The translations under genes were made by a program, and so were the position numbers. Below the pieces are notes generated by a model. That model was not told where the DNA came from, did no database searches, and worked only from the letters and a program-made list of their open reading frames with translations. Below, piece by piece: positions 8,599 to 17,355 of a DNA stretch of 39,912 bases (positions are counted from its first letter, which is position 1; the number at the start of each line of letters is the position of its first letter). Origin of the DNA: an uncultured Verrucomicrobiota bacterium. GTDB lineage: Bacteria; Verrucomicrobiota; Verrucomicrobiia; Limisphaerales; UBA9464. The stretch is taken from assembly GCA_903939515.1 (NCBI GenBank), contig CAJAHH010000038.1, forward strand, positions 1-39,912. The letters are read 5' to 3'.

Positions 8599-10401
8599 AT
8601 GAACCACCGCATTCTTGCACCGAACGGTTGGAGAACCTTTTGGACCATGGTCCTGATCGGGTGGGCCATGGCTCTCCGAGCGGGGGCTGTCACTCTGGAT
8701 TTAGACTTTCGGCCCACCTGGGATGCCAAACCGCTGGAGCTCGAGGCGCTGCGCCATGAGACCGGGGCCGGCGAGTTGCTGTCGGTGACCCGCCTGAGCG
8801 CTCTGTTATCGGGAGCCGCGCTGGAGACCGTTGACGGGAAGTGGGTAGAACTGAGTCCGGCCCATGCGTGGATCGATCTGGCCTCGGGTCGTTTGCGTTG
8901 GACCTTGAATCCGGTTCCGCCGGGCCAATACCGGGCGCTGCGTTTTTGGATTGGGCCGGACTCGGTCGAGAATCACGCTGATCCAGCCAAACGGTTGCCC
9001 GACGATCCCTTGTCCCCCGCTCTCAATGGTCTGCATTGGGACTGGCAGGGCGGGTACATCTTCATGGCGCTGGAGGGGCGCTATCGTTCGGGCACTGGTC
9101 CCATCGCCGGCTATTCGCTGCACTTCGCCCGGGACCCCCGCCGCACCCGGGTCTCATTGGCCACCTCGCTAGATTTGCGACAAGACCGCGTCCTCCGGTT
9201 GGACTGGGATCTGGCATCCTTGTTCCGCTTGCCGAGGCCGATCTCATTGGCGCGGGATGGGCATTCCACCCATTCGCGCGAAGAGGATTCATTGGCCGAT
9301 GCCCTCGGCCGAAACCTGCCCTTGTCGTTTCGTGCAGGGGAATTGCTCGATAGCCCAGGGGTCGCCCAGAAGGCGACGGTTCCTCCCATCATTCCCAAAG
9401 ACCTGCCCTCAAAATACACGCCCCATCGATTCGCAATGGCGGGAACCTTTCCCATGCCGGCGCTCCCGCGGGACAATCCGTTGATCGAGGAACGGATCGC
9501 GTTGGGACGACGGTTGTTTCAAGAGACTGCCTTGTCGGCCGATCGATCGATCTCGTGCGCCTCTTGCCACGCGGCGGCGACAGGCTTTTCAGACTCGCGT
9601 CGTTTCAGTTCGGGCGTGCGCGGCCAGTTGGGAACCCGGCAGTCCATGGCCTTGATTAATTTGGCCTGGAAGCGGGAGTTCTTCTGGGACGGCCGGGCCC
9701 GGTCGTTGCGAGATCAGGTATTAATACCCATCCAGGATCCGACGGAGATGGCCGAGACCTTGAAGGCGGTGGTTAGCAAACTGTCGGGAATACCCGAGTA
9801 TCCGGCCCTGTTCGAAAAAGCGTTTGGGACTCCGCGCATCGACGCCGAACGCATCGCGTTGGCGTTGGAACAATTTGTCCTGACCCTCACCGGGTTCCGG
9901 TCCCGGTTTGATGGGTCGATTCAAGGAAAGGCCAGCCTCAGCGATCTGGAACGCCGGGGGTTGGAACTCTTCATGACCGAGAACGAACCGCGTATGGGGC
10001 AGCGTGGGGCCGACTGCTTCCACTGCCATGGCGGGATGCTCTTCACCGATCACCAATTTCACGACAATGGATTGGATCTCGAACCCAGCGATCCCGGTCG
10101 GGCCGGCGTCACCCGTCGTAATTCCGATCGGGGCAAGTTCGTGACGCCGACCCTGCGCAACATCGCGCGGACTGCTCCCTACATGCATGACGGCCGCTTC
10201 CAGACGCTGGAGGAAGTGGTGCGTCATTACTCAGAGGGCGTTCAGGCGAGCCCTAATCTGGACCCCAACTTGGCCAAACACACCGCCGGGGGTCTTCATC
10301 TCAGCCCCGACGATCAATCCGCCCTGGTGGCGTTCCTGAAAACTTTGAGTGAACCGATGGGCCAGACGTCCGTTTCGCAGCCGGAGCGGGTGAAGGATTG
10401 A
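8599..10401 (+). CDS. Fusion of MbnP-like domain and diheme cytochrome c peroxidase (MbnH/MauG family)
   Basis: A 600-residue exported protein. The signal peptide spans about residues 10-30 (WTMVLIGWAMALRAGA). Residues about 31-235 resemble MbnP, the periplasmic copper-binding family: VTLDLDF, then VTRLSALLSG, PPGQYRALRFWIGPDSV, and the hallmark LHWDWQGGYIFMALEG with Trp147 and Trp149. Residues about 265-590 are a diheme peroxidase with CASCH (320-324), CFHCH (473-477) and a probable distal Met529 in YMHDGRF. In known pairs, MbnH, a MauG relative, oxidises a tryptophan of MbnP to kynurenine, which creates the copper site; here both partners appear on one chain. Whether the peroxidase half is MbnH proper or a general BCCP/MauG type cannot be settled by eye. 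No methanobactin biosynthesis genes are nearby. ATG 8587 is an alternative start. Confidence 0.85.
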   Translation: MNHRILAPNGWRTFWTMVLIGWAMALRAGAVTLDLDFRPTWDAKPLELEALRHETGAGELLSVTRLSALLSGAALETVDGKWVELSPAHAWIDLASGRLRWTLNPVPPGQYRALRFWIGPDSVENHADPAKRLPDDPLSPALNGLHWDWQGGYIFMALEGRYRSGTGPIAGYSLHFARDPRRTRVSLATSLDLRQDRVLRLDWDLASLFRLPRPISLARDGHSTHSREEDSLADALGRNLPLSFRAGELLDSPGVAQKATVPPIIPKDLPSKYTPHRFAMAGTFPMPALPRDNPLIEERIALGRRLFQETALSADRSISCASCHAAATGFSDSRRFSSGVRGQLGTRQSMALINLAWKREFFWDGRARSLRDQVLIPIQDPTEMAETLKAVVSKLSGIPEYPALFEKAFGTPRIDAERIALALEQFVLTLTGFRSRFDGSIQGKASLSDLERRGLELFMTENEPRMGQRGADCFHCHGGMLFTDHQFHDNGLDLEPSDPGRAGVTRRNSDRGKFVTPTLRNIARTAPYMHDGRFQTLEEVVRHYSEGVQASPNLDPNLAKHTAGGLHLSPDDQSALVAFLKTLSEPMGQTSVSQPERVKD

Positions 10402-10460
10402 GCCATTGGCCGCACCGATCCTGTAACCCCAATCCACTCCCACCGTCTCTCTATCAACTC

Positions 10461-11831
10461 ATGAACACCCGGAAACTTCAGATCGCGGCGCTCGCGTGCT
10501 GCCTGTCGAATACCTGGCTCCCGTTGCAGTCGAATGCTGCATCGCAATGGCCTAGCTGGCGGGGCCCACAAGCCAACGGAGTGGCTACCGACGCCCACCC
10601 ACCGATCCAATGGAGCGAGACCAATCATGTGCAATGGAAGGTGGCCCTCCCGGGGCGGGGGAGCTCCACACCGATCCTCTGGGACGATCAGGTCTTCATT
10701 CTCACGGCCATCCCTACTGGGCCTGAAGCCGCTGCGGAGACTGCCGATGCCAGCGGTCAACCGCCTGATCGGTCCGAGCGCCCTCGGAGAGGCGGCGCAG
10801 GAGGCGGCGGAGGCATGGTCGATCGTCCGACCCGGGCCCAGCAGTTCACGGTGCTGAGCTTCGATCGCAAGACCGGCAAGCAGCGATGGACTCAATCTCC
10901 GCGCACCCAATTGCCGCACGAAGGCCATCACAAGGACCACGGGTTTGCTTCGGCCTCTCCGGTCACCGATGGCAAGCACCTGATTGTCTCGTTCGGATCG
11001 TTTGGCCTCTACGGGTACGACCTCAAAGGTAAGCTTCTCTGGGAAAAGGACCTCGGCGACATGCGCACCCGAAACAGCTTCGGCGAGGGCAGTTCGCCGG
11101 CCCTCGACGGCAACACGGTGGTCGTGCTCTGGGATCATGAGGGAGACGACTTCATCGTGGCCCTCGACAAGCGTGACGGTCGGGAACTGTGGCGGCAGAC
11201 GCGCGATGAGCCCACTGGTTGGTGCACCCCGTTGATCATCAACCACGGCGGTCGCAAACAGGTAATCGTCAACGGCACCAACAAGGTCCGCAGCTACGAC
11301 CTCAAGGACGGCAAATTGCTCTGGGAGTGTGCCGGGCAGACGGTCAATGCCATCCCCTCGGCGGTCGCCTCCCAGGATCGTGTTTTTGTGATGAGTGGTT
11401 ATCGGGGCAATGCGCTTCAGGCCCTTCGCCTAGATCGTTCCGGCGATCTCACCGGTACTGACGGCATTGTCTGGTCGCACGCCAAGAGTACCCCGTACGT
11501 CCCGTCGCCCTTGCTGGTGAGTGACACGCTGTACTTTATTTCCAACAACAGCGCCCTGCTTTCAGCCTTCGACGCCGTCTCCGGCAAGGCTCATTTCGAA
11601 GCGGAGCGTCTGGACGGGCTCAACGGTGTTTACGCCTCCCCGGTGGCCGCCGATGGGCGAATTTACGTGGTCGGGCGAGATGGCAACACGGCGGTCTTAC
11701 GCCACGGCCCTCGATTGGAAATTTTGTCCAAGAACCACCTCGATGACGGATTCGATGCCTCGCCGGCGATCGTGGGTCGGCAGATTTTCTTGCGCGGCCG
11801 GCAGAGCCTTTACTGCATCAGCGAAAGGTAA
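10461..11831 (+). CDS. PQQ-binding-like beta-propeller repeat protein
   Basis: An exported 456-residue protein with a signal peptide (about residues 6-26, ending SNAA) and the opening typical of PVC PQQ-like propellers, WPSWRGPQANGVATD. Repeated blades follow the PQQ pattern: LSFDRKTGKQRWTQ, YGYDLKGKLLWEKDLG, VALDKRDGRELWRQ, RSYDLKDGKLLWECAG. The family ranges from BamB-like scaffolds to quinoprotein-like enzymes; catalytic PQQ residues cannot be confirmed here. A low-complexity insert of Arg/Gly (RPRRGGAGGGGG) lies at roughly residue 111. It starts about 60 bases after the peroxidase fusion and may be co-transcribed. It ends about 50 bases from the convergent DUF1501 gene. Confidence 0.87.
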   Translation: MNTRKLQIAALACCLSNTWLPLQSNAASQWPSWRGPQANGVATDAHPPIQWSETNHVQWKVALPGRGSSTPILWDDQVFILTAIPTGPEAAAETADASGQPPDRSERPRRGGAGGGGGMVDRPTRAQQFTVLSFDRKTGKQRWTQSPRTQLPHEGHHKDHGFASASPVTDGKHLIVSFGSFGLYGYDLKGKLLWEKDLGDMRTRNSFGEGSSPALDGNTVVVLWDHEGDDFIVALDKRDGRELWRQTRDEPTGWCTPLIINHGGRKQVIVNGTNKVRSYDLKDGKLLWECAGQTVNAIPSAVASQDRVFVMSGYRGNALQALRLDRSGDLTGTDGIVWSHAKSTPYVPSPLLVSDTLYFISNNSALLSAFDAVSGKAHFEAERLDGLNGVYASPVAADGRIYVVGRDGNTAVLRHGPRLEILSKNHLDDGFDASPAIVGRQIFLRGRQSLYCISER

Positions 11832-11881
11832 TGCGGCAATCGGTAGCGCAGTTCGGCTTCTGGCTTGATGCCAAGGGCTAA

Positions 11882-13321
11882 TTAACCGAGCACCGCCGAA
11901 AGCACCGTCCCATGGACATCGGTCAGACGGTAATTCCGTCCCTGATGGCGGAAGGTCAGTCGTTCGTGATCGATGCCTAGGCAATGCAGCAGGGTCGCGT
12001 TCATGTCATGAATATGCACCGGATCGCGGACCACATTGTAACCGAAGTCGTCGGTCTCTCCGTAAGACACTCCTCCTCGAATGCCGCCACCCGCCATCCA
12101 GACGCTGTAGCAACGAGGGTGGTGGTCGCGGCCAAAGTTGGTGGCCGTCAGCGTTCCCTGGCTGAAGACGGTGCGTCCGAACTCACCGGCCCAGACAACG
12201 AGCGTGTCCTCCAGTAGGCCGCGTTGGCGCAGGTCGGTGATCAGGGCCGCGGACGGTTGGTCCGTGTCGTAGGCTTGATGCCGGATTCCGGAGGGCAGGT
12301 TGTCATGCTGGTCCCAGCCCCGGTGGTAGAGTTGGACAAAGCGGACTCCGCGTTCGGAGAGTCGCCGCGCCAAGATGCAATTGGCGGCAAAGCTTCCCGG
12401 TTTGCGCGACTCAGGACCATAAAGCTCGAAGGTCGAGGCGGGTTCGCCCGAGAGGTCGGTCAGTTCGGGTACCGAGGCCTGCATCCGAAAGGCCAATTCG
12501 TAGTGGTTGATCCGGGTTTGGATCTCCGGGTCCTGATACTCCTCGAAGTTTAGTCGGTTTAGTTGGCCGATGTCGTCCAGCATTCCCCGGCGCATTCCAC
12601 GATTCACTCCGGCAGGATCGCTAAGGAAGAGCACCGGGTCTTTGCCTGGGCTGAATCGAACCCCCTGGTGATGGGACGGAAGGAAGCCTGCGCCCCACAT
12701 CCGCTCGTGCAATGGTTGGGCGTTGGTCGGGCCGCTGGGGCGGGAGATCATCACCACGAAGGTGGGAAGGTCCCGGTTTTCACTTCCCAGTCCGTAGGAG
12801 AGCCAGGATCCCATCGATGGCCGTCCGGCCTGCTGGTGCCCCGTCTGAAGGAGGGTCATGGCCGGATCGTGGTTGATGGCCTCGGTGTGCATCGAGCGGA
12901 TGAGACACAACTCGTCGGCGACGCGGGCGGTGTGTGGCAGCAGTTCGCTGAGCAGGAGGCCTGATTGACCGGCGGGCCTAAAAGCGAACGGACTCGGGGC
13001 GATGGGGAAGGACTTTTGCCCCGAGGTCATCCCGGTGAGCCGCTGGGAACCGCGGATGGAATCAGGCAGTTCTTCCCGGAACCGAGCCTTCAGGCCGGGC
13101 TTCGGATCGAAGAGGTCGAGGTGCGAGGGTGCTCCGGCTTGAGTCAGATAGATGATACGACGGGCGCTGGGAATGAGGCTCCCCTTCGCGACCGGAGCTC
13201 CAGAAGTCGCCCCGGCCGCCGGGTTCAGCAGTGAGGCCAAAGCGGCCGCCCCGAGCGTGGCGCCCGCCTGCCCGAGGAATTGCCGACGCGAGGCTTGAAG
13301 TGGGGGAGTGTTCGGGAACAT
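11882..13321 (-). CDS. DUF1501 domain-containing protein (Tat-exported)
   Basis: A 479-residue protein of the DUF1501 family, a sulfatase/phosphatase-like fold found in great numbers in PVC genomes, almost always beside PSD1 cytochromes. The N terminus holds a Tat motif, SRRQFLGQAGA, followed by a hydrophobic stretch (TLGAAALASLLNPAAG). Metal-site style segments are visible: FDPKPGLKARFREELP, SMHTEAINHDPAM, and a late VVWAGEFGRTVFSQG and NFGRDHHPRCYSVWMAGGG. Its ATG lies three bases after the PSD1 stop, so the two are an operon. The family's actual substrate is not established. Confidence 0.93.
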   Translation of the reverse strand: MFPNTPPLQASRRQFLGQAGATLGAAALASLLNPAAGATSGAPVAKGSLIPSARRIIYLTQAGAPSHLDLFDPKPGLKARFREELPDSIRGSQRLTGMTSGQKSFPIAPSPFAFRPAGQSGLLLSELLPHTARVADELCLIRSMHTEAINHDPAMTLLQTGHQQAGRPSMGSWLSYGLGSENRDLPTFVVMISRPSGPTNAQPLHERMWGAGFLPSHHQGVRFSPGKDPVLFLSDPAGVNRGMRRGMLDDIGQLNRLNFEEYQDPEIQTRINHYELAFRMQASVPELTDLSGEPASTFELYGPESRKPGSFAANCILARRLSERGVRFVQLYHRGWDQHDNLPSGIRHQAYDTDQPSAALITDLRQRGLLEDTLVVWAGEFGRTVFSQGTLTATNFGRDHHPRCYSVWMAGGGIRGGVSYGETDDFGYNVVRDPVHIHDMNATLLHCLGIDHERLTFRHQGRNYRLTDVHGTVLSAVLG

Positions 13322-13324
13322 GGG

Positions 13325-16300
13325 CTATTGTCGGGTCAGGGTCTCCTCGAGATTGAGAATGGAGCCCGCTGTGAGGGTCCATGAGGCCAGTTCGATCGGA
13401 TCCAGCGTGGCGTCTGCCTTGGACTCTCCCACGGTCAGCAGTTGGGAGGCCGCTGAGGGGTTTTGTGTAAAGTGTTCCTGCGTTCGTTTCAGACCTAGGC
13501 TGAGGATCCGGTGTTCGCGATCCGAAGGATGGCGGCCCAGGATGCGCAGAAAGGCTGAGCGGATCCGGCTGTCAGCATCGGGAGTTTCGCGGATGAGTCG
13601 TTGAGCCAGGAATCGAGCGGCTTCGACATAGGTGGGGTCGTTGAGCAGGTTTAACGCCTGCAGCGGCGTGCTGGTCCGCGAGCGCCGGGTTACGCAAGTT
13701 TCCCGGAACGGGCGGTCGAAGAGCAAAAGGGCCGGATTGGGGACAGACCGCTTCCAGTAGGTGTACAGGGTCCTCCGGTAGAGAGCCGTTCCGTGATCCT
13801 GCTCGTAGGTGTTGGCCGAGGAGCCGGCCACGACTTGTTCGTACAAACCGGGAGGGTGGTACGGTTTAACCGAGGCTCCCCCTTGGGTCTCGATCAGGAG
13901 CCCCGATGAGGCCAGAGCACTGTCACGAATGATCTCTGCGGACCATCGGAAACGGGGTCCGCGCGACAGGAGGCGGTTGTCTGGGTCCTTGGTGAGGGTC
14001 TCAGGGTGAACTTGGGAAGCCTGGCGGTAGGTGGCGCTGGTGACCAGTAGCCGTACCATGTGTTTCTGGTCCCAGCCCGAATCCACGAACTCACGGGCGA
14101 GCCAGTCCAACAGTTCGGGATGACTGGGGGGTTCCCCCTGCGATCCGAAATCCTCGGTTGTTCGGACGAGTCCCGTACCGAGAAGCGTTAGCCACCAGCG
14201 GTTCATGATCACCCGCGCCGGCAATGGATTCTCAGGGCTCACCAGCCATCGGGCTAGGGCAAGTCGATCAGTCCGGCCGCTCTTGGGCATCGGTGGCAGA
14301 AGGCGGGGCGACGCGGGTTCCACACGTTCTCCCTTCTGATCATAGGCTCCCCGGAGCAACACGTGAGTGGGTCGAGGCTCCTTGGTTTCCTCCATCACCA
14401 GAGTTACGGGAATTGATAGGTCCAAGGTATCCAGATCTCGCTGGCGTTGCTGGACACTCTTCTGGAGCTGCCGAAACCTGGCCTCGGAATCGAGGCGAAA
14501 ATCCTCGATTTGCCGGCGATGATCTGGCGTCCAGTTAGTGCTCGGTTTAGAGAGGAGGTCGGCGATGGGCGGGGTGGGAATCCGATCGACCGGTTCCCGG
14601 GTGGTGTCGACGCGCAGCTCGATGTCCGAGGATCCGGACACGTCCCGGTAAATAATCTCTAGTTCCAAGGGGGACGCCTTGGGCTCTTTGGCTCCCCCCT
14701 GAGGAATGGATTCAGGCAGCAACACGATGCGGACTTCAGGTTGGGTGGTCCAATCCAGGGAGAAGGCGGTATCGAGTTTATCGTCGAGCGCAGGCGCCAC
14801 GGACTCGGCGGCGCGGGAGTCCAGCGTGCTGCGGGCTCGAAGCGTGATGGCGCGATCCTGACCAACCTTGCGGAGGCGAAGTTCGCCGAGGGCGATTCGG
14901 CGGGGTTCTGGTGAACTTCCGATCCCCGTTGGCCTGAAGGTTAATCGGAGCGCGGTCGCCGGTGAATCCCACGTCAGGCGGATCGAGCGGTTCGTGCCGG
15001 ACTGGACCGGAAGGAGCGTGGTTCCCGAGGTTTCCCAGGCCACCGGATGTGCCCGGAGGTTCGATGACCAGGATTCAGGATCGGCCACAATTTCCGGGCG
15101 TCGCTGAGCGAGCAACGACTCCTCAGATTGCAGCGTACCGCGTTCACGATCCAACCGAGTTTGTTGCGCGGGGGAGGGGATTTGAAGCATCGGTGGAGTG
15201 CTTCGCCGGATCGGGGCCCCATAATCGCCGACCCCCTTTTCGGTGATGTTGTGGAAGAAAGCGTACAGTCCGTAGTAGTCGCGCTGGCTGATGGGGTCGA
15301 ACTTGTGGTCGTGGCAGCGAGCGCAGGTGAAGGTCAGGCCGAGCCAAGCAGTTGCTGTGGTTTCGACTCGGTCGAAGCAGTATTCGGCGAGGAACTCCTC
15401 GGGAATGATGCCGCCTTCTTCGTTGATCATGTGGTTCCTGTGGAACCCGGTGGCAATCCGCTGATCGAGAGTGGGCGAGGGGAGGAGATCCCCGGCCAGT
15501 TGCTCGATGGTGAACTGGTCGAAGGGTTGATTACGGTTCAGCGCCCGGACTACCCAATCGCGCCAGGCCCAGAGTTCGCGATCACGGTCCACCTGATAGC
15601 CATTGCTGTCGGCGAAGCGGGCCACATCCAGCCAATCCTGAGCCATGCGTTCTCCCCAGCGGGGCGAGGCCAGACGACGGTCCACCCACCGCTCATAAGC
15701 CTCAGAGGACGGATCTCGGAGAAAGTCATTCACCTCCTCAGGGGTCGGTGGAAGCCCGGTGAGGTCGAGAGTTAACCGACGGAAAAGAATTTCGGGCGCC
15801 GCCTCTGGCGCTGGAGAAAGACCTGCCTGCTCTAGGCGTTTTAGAATGAACCGATCGATCGGGTTGCGGGTCCGGAACGAAGGTTTCACCTCAGGAGGAG
15901 GCTGGCGCACCGGCTGCACGAACGCCCAGTGCGGTTCGTAGTTCGCACCGGCCAGGATCCACTGCCGTAGGATCTCGCGCTGGGCGGCAGTCAACGGCGC
16001 GTGTTCTGGCGCTGGCGGCATCTGTGCGTCAAGATCGCTGGTTGTGATGCGGCGGAACAGCTCACTGGCCTCGGGTTTTCCCGGGACCAGGGGAATGGCT
16101 CCGGATTTGGCCGGTTTTAGTGCCTCCTCTCTGAGATCCAGCCTGAGGCTTGATTTTCGGGTGTTGGCGTCGAATCCATGGCACTGGAAACAGTGTTCCG
16201 AGAGCAGTGGGCGAACATCTCGGTTGAAGCGGATTTCCTCGGCTGCCTCTGTCTCGATCAGAGATGTCGCCATGCAGCACGCTATCCAAAGCCAGAGGGA

Positions 16301-16357
16301 AATCTTCCCTCTGAAGTTGGAGTCCAATAATGCAATGGCAGCGGACGGCAGGATCAT
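13325..16357 (-). CDS. PSD1 and planctomycete cytochrome C domain-containing protein
   Basis: A 1010-residue exported protein. A hydrophobic leader (about residues 18-38) is followed by a planctomycete cytochrome module with CFQCH at residues 56-60. Then come DUF1549 (NPIDRFILKRLEQAGLSP onward, with RWGERMAQDWLDVARFADS) and a C-terminal DUF1553 (NPLPARVIMNRWWLTLLG, SRTSTPLQALNLLNDPT). These proteins pair with DUF1501 proteins in PVC bacteria and have been proposed to act in glycopolymer or sulfated-sugar breakdown; a direct electron-transfer role for the heme is inferred. It is followed after three bases by the DUF1501 gene and preceded by a prepilin-like gene 78 bases upstream. Confidence 0.93.
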   Translation of the reverse strand: MILPSAAIALLDSNFRGKISLWLWIACCMATSLIETEAAEEIRFNRDVRPLLSEHCFQCHGFDANTRKSSLRLDLREEALKPAKSGAIPLVPGKPEASELFRRITTSDLDAQMPPAPEHAPLTAAQREILRQWILAGANYEPHWAFVQPVRQPPPEVKPSFRTRNPIDRFILKRLEQAGLSPAPEAAPEILFRRLTLDLTGLPPTPEEVNDFLRDPSSEAYERWVDRRLASPRWGERMAQDWLDVARFADSNGYQVDRDRELWAWRDWVVRALNRNQPFDQFTIEQLAGDLLPSPTLDQRIATGFHRNHMINEEGGIIPEEFLAEYCFDRVETTATAWLGLTFTCARCHDHKFDPISQRDYYGLYAFFHNITEKGVGDYGAPIRRSTPPMLQIPSPAQQTRLDRERGTLQSEESLLAQRRPEIVADPESWSSNLRAHPVAWETSGTTLLPVQSGTNRSIRLTWDSPATALRLTFRPTGIGSSPEPRRIALGELRLRKVGQDRAITLRARSTLDSRAAESVAPALDDKLDTAFSLDWTTQPEVRIVLLPESIPQGGAKEPKASPLELEIIYRDVSGSSDIELRVDTTREPVDRIPTPPIADLLSKPSTNWTPDHRRQIEDFRLDSEARFRQLQKSVQQRQRDLDTLDLSIPVTLVMEETKEPRPTHVLLRGAYDQKGERVEPASPRLLPPMPKSGRTDRLALARWLVSPENPLPARVIMNRWWLTLLGTGLVRTTEDFGSQGEPPSHPELLDWLAREFVDSGWDQKHMVRLLVTSATYRQASQVHPETLTKDPDNRLLSRGPRFRWSAEIIRDSALASSGLLIETQGGASVKPYHPPGLYEQVVAGSSANTYEQDHGTALYRRTLYTYWKRSVPNPALLLFDRPFRETCVTRRSRTSTPLQALNLLNDPTYVEAARFLAQRLIRETPDADSRIRSAFLRILGRHPSDREHRILSLGLKRTQEHFTQNPSAASQLLTVGESKADATLDPIELASWTLTAGSILNLEETLTRQ

Positions 16358-16435
16358 GACAAGTGAACCGGTGGATTAATCGTCTTTCAGGTTGAGGTGG
16401 ATCCACCAGAAGGACAAGCCGAGGCGTTGAGCCCT

Positions 16436-17143
16436 TCAATACCGTTGCTCGCGCCAGTCCTCGACCGTCATGGCTCGGCCGTTTTTCCATCCGGCATGGC
16501 CGTCGAAGAAAAGTAGGTTGGCTCCTTCGCCATGGCGTTTGGCAGCGACCCGACGATCGCCGCTCAGGGTGCGCCCGGTTGCGCCGTAGGGCAGGTGGGC
16601 CGGGGTCCACACGTCATTCAGATCCACGCTGCCGATGACGTTGGTTACCGTGAAGACCGGACGCCACGACGCACTCTCGTTGTCGGCGAAGTAGACCGTA
16701 TCGGAGGGACTGTGCACCCGCTGGAGGTTCACTGCTCCGGTCACTTCATTGCCGACGGTGTCGCGTGGGCTGCTGAACTGCCAGGCATTCACCACATAGC
16801 AGACCACCTGCTTTTTGTTGGGGTAGCTGGGGCAGGTGTAGACCTTGATTCGTCCGTATTGATCCCGGGCGGCGGCCGTTCCGCCGAGGCTGGGGATATA
16901 CATCTGCCACCAATAGGGTTCATTGCCCCGGGGGACTTTCCCGCCGTGGTCATCGGCATACAGGAGCATCGCCAATCCCATTTGACGCAGGTTGTTGTAG
17001 CAGGCGGTCTTGCGGCCCTTTTCCTTCGCCTTGGACAAGGCTGGCAAGAGCATGCCCGCCAAGATGGCGATGATGGCGATGACCACCAGTAGCTCGATGA
17101 GCGTGAAGGCCCGATGAGGTCTGATGGTACCGCGGGGGATCAT
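16436..17143 (-). CDS. Prepilin-type N-terminal cleavage/methylation protein with H-X9-DG motif
   Basis: A 235-residue pseudopilin-like protein. A short basic leader is followed by [19 protein letters not shown], the prepilin peptidase site and hydrophobic helix. The middle looks like the DUF1559-type globular domain, with a cysteine pair ([14 protein letters not shown]). Near the end is the H-X9-DG motif ([17 protein letters not shown]). Such proteins are extremely numerous in PVC genomes and may be small cell-surface or periplasmic fibres of unclear job. It is the first gene of a probable operon with PSD1 and DUF1501, and is divergent from the gamma-glutamyltransferase gene. Confidence 0.92.
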   Translation of the reverse strand: MIPRGTIRPHRAFTLIELLVVIAIIAILAGMLLPALSKAKEKGRKTACYNNLRQMGLAMLLYADDHGGKVPRGNEPYWWQMYIPSLGGTAAARDQYGRIKVYTCPSYPNKKQVVCYVVNAWQFSSPRDTVGNEVTGAVNLQRVHSPSDTVYFADNESASWRPVFTVTNVIGSVDLNDVWTPAHLPYGATGRTLSGDRRVAAKRHGEGANLLFFDGHAGWKNGRAMTVEDWREQRY

Positions 17144-17347
17144 GCTTCTGATGGAAACCGATCAGGCCCGGGAATCAATCGGCCAATTTGATGCGCGGCA
17201 AATTCCTAGAGCGGGTGCCGCCGAGCGGCTTGAAGCTTTTCAAGCATCCGGGTGTGGCACAGCGTTGAACCAATGGCGCGTCCGTGGGCGACATTGGGGG
17301 CGCTTGAGCGAATACATCAGCCCATGGCGGCGTAGACGGGGAGGCTG

Positions 17348-17353
17348 AAGGAG
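17348..17353 (+). promoter_or_regulatory. Strong Shine-Dalgarno that favours the second ATG
   Basis: AAGGAG lies only 2 bases before ATG 17356 but 8 bases before ATG 17362. The spacing argues that translation of gamma-glutamyltransferase begins at 17362 (MKDQFSSQ), not at the first ATG. Confidence 0.6.
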
Positions 17354-17355
17354 AC

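Noticed and set aside
8599-10401. Methanobactin operon
   Set aside because: Only the MbnP/MbnH-like parts are seen; there is no mbnA, mbnB, mbnC or transporter of that operon nearby.
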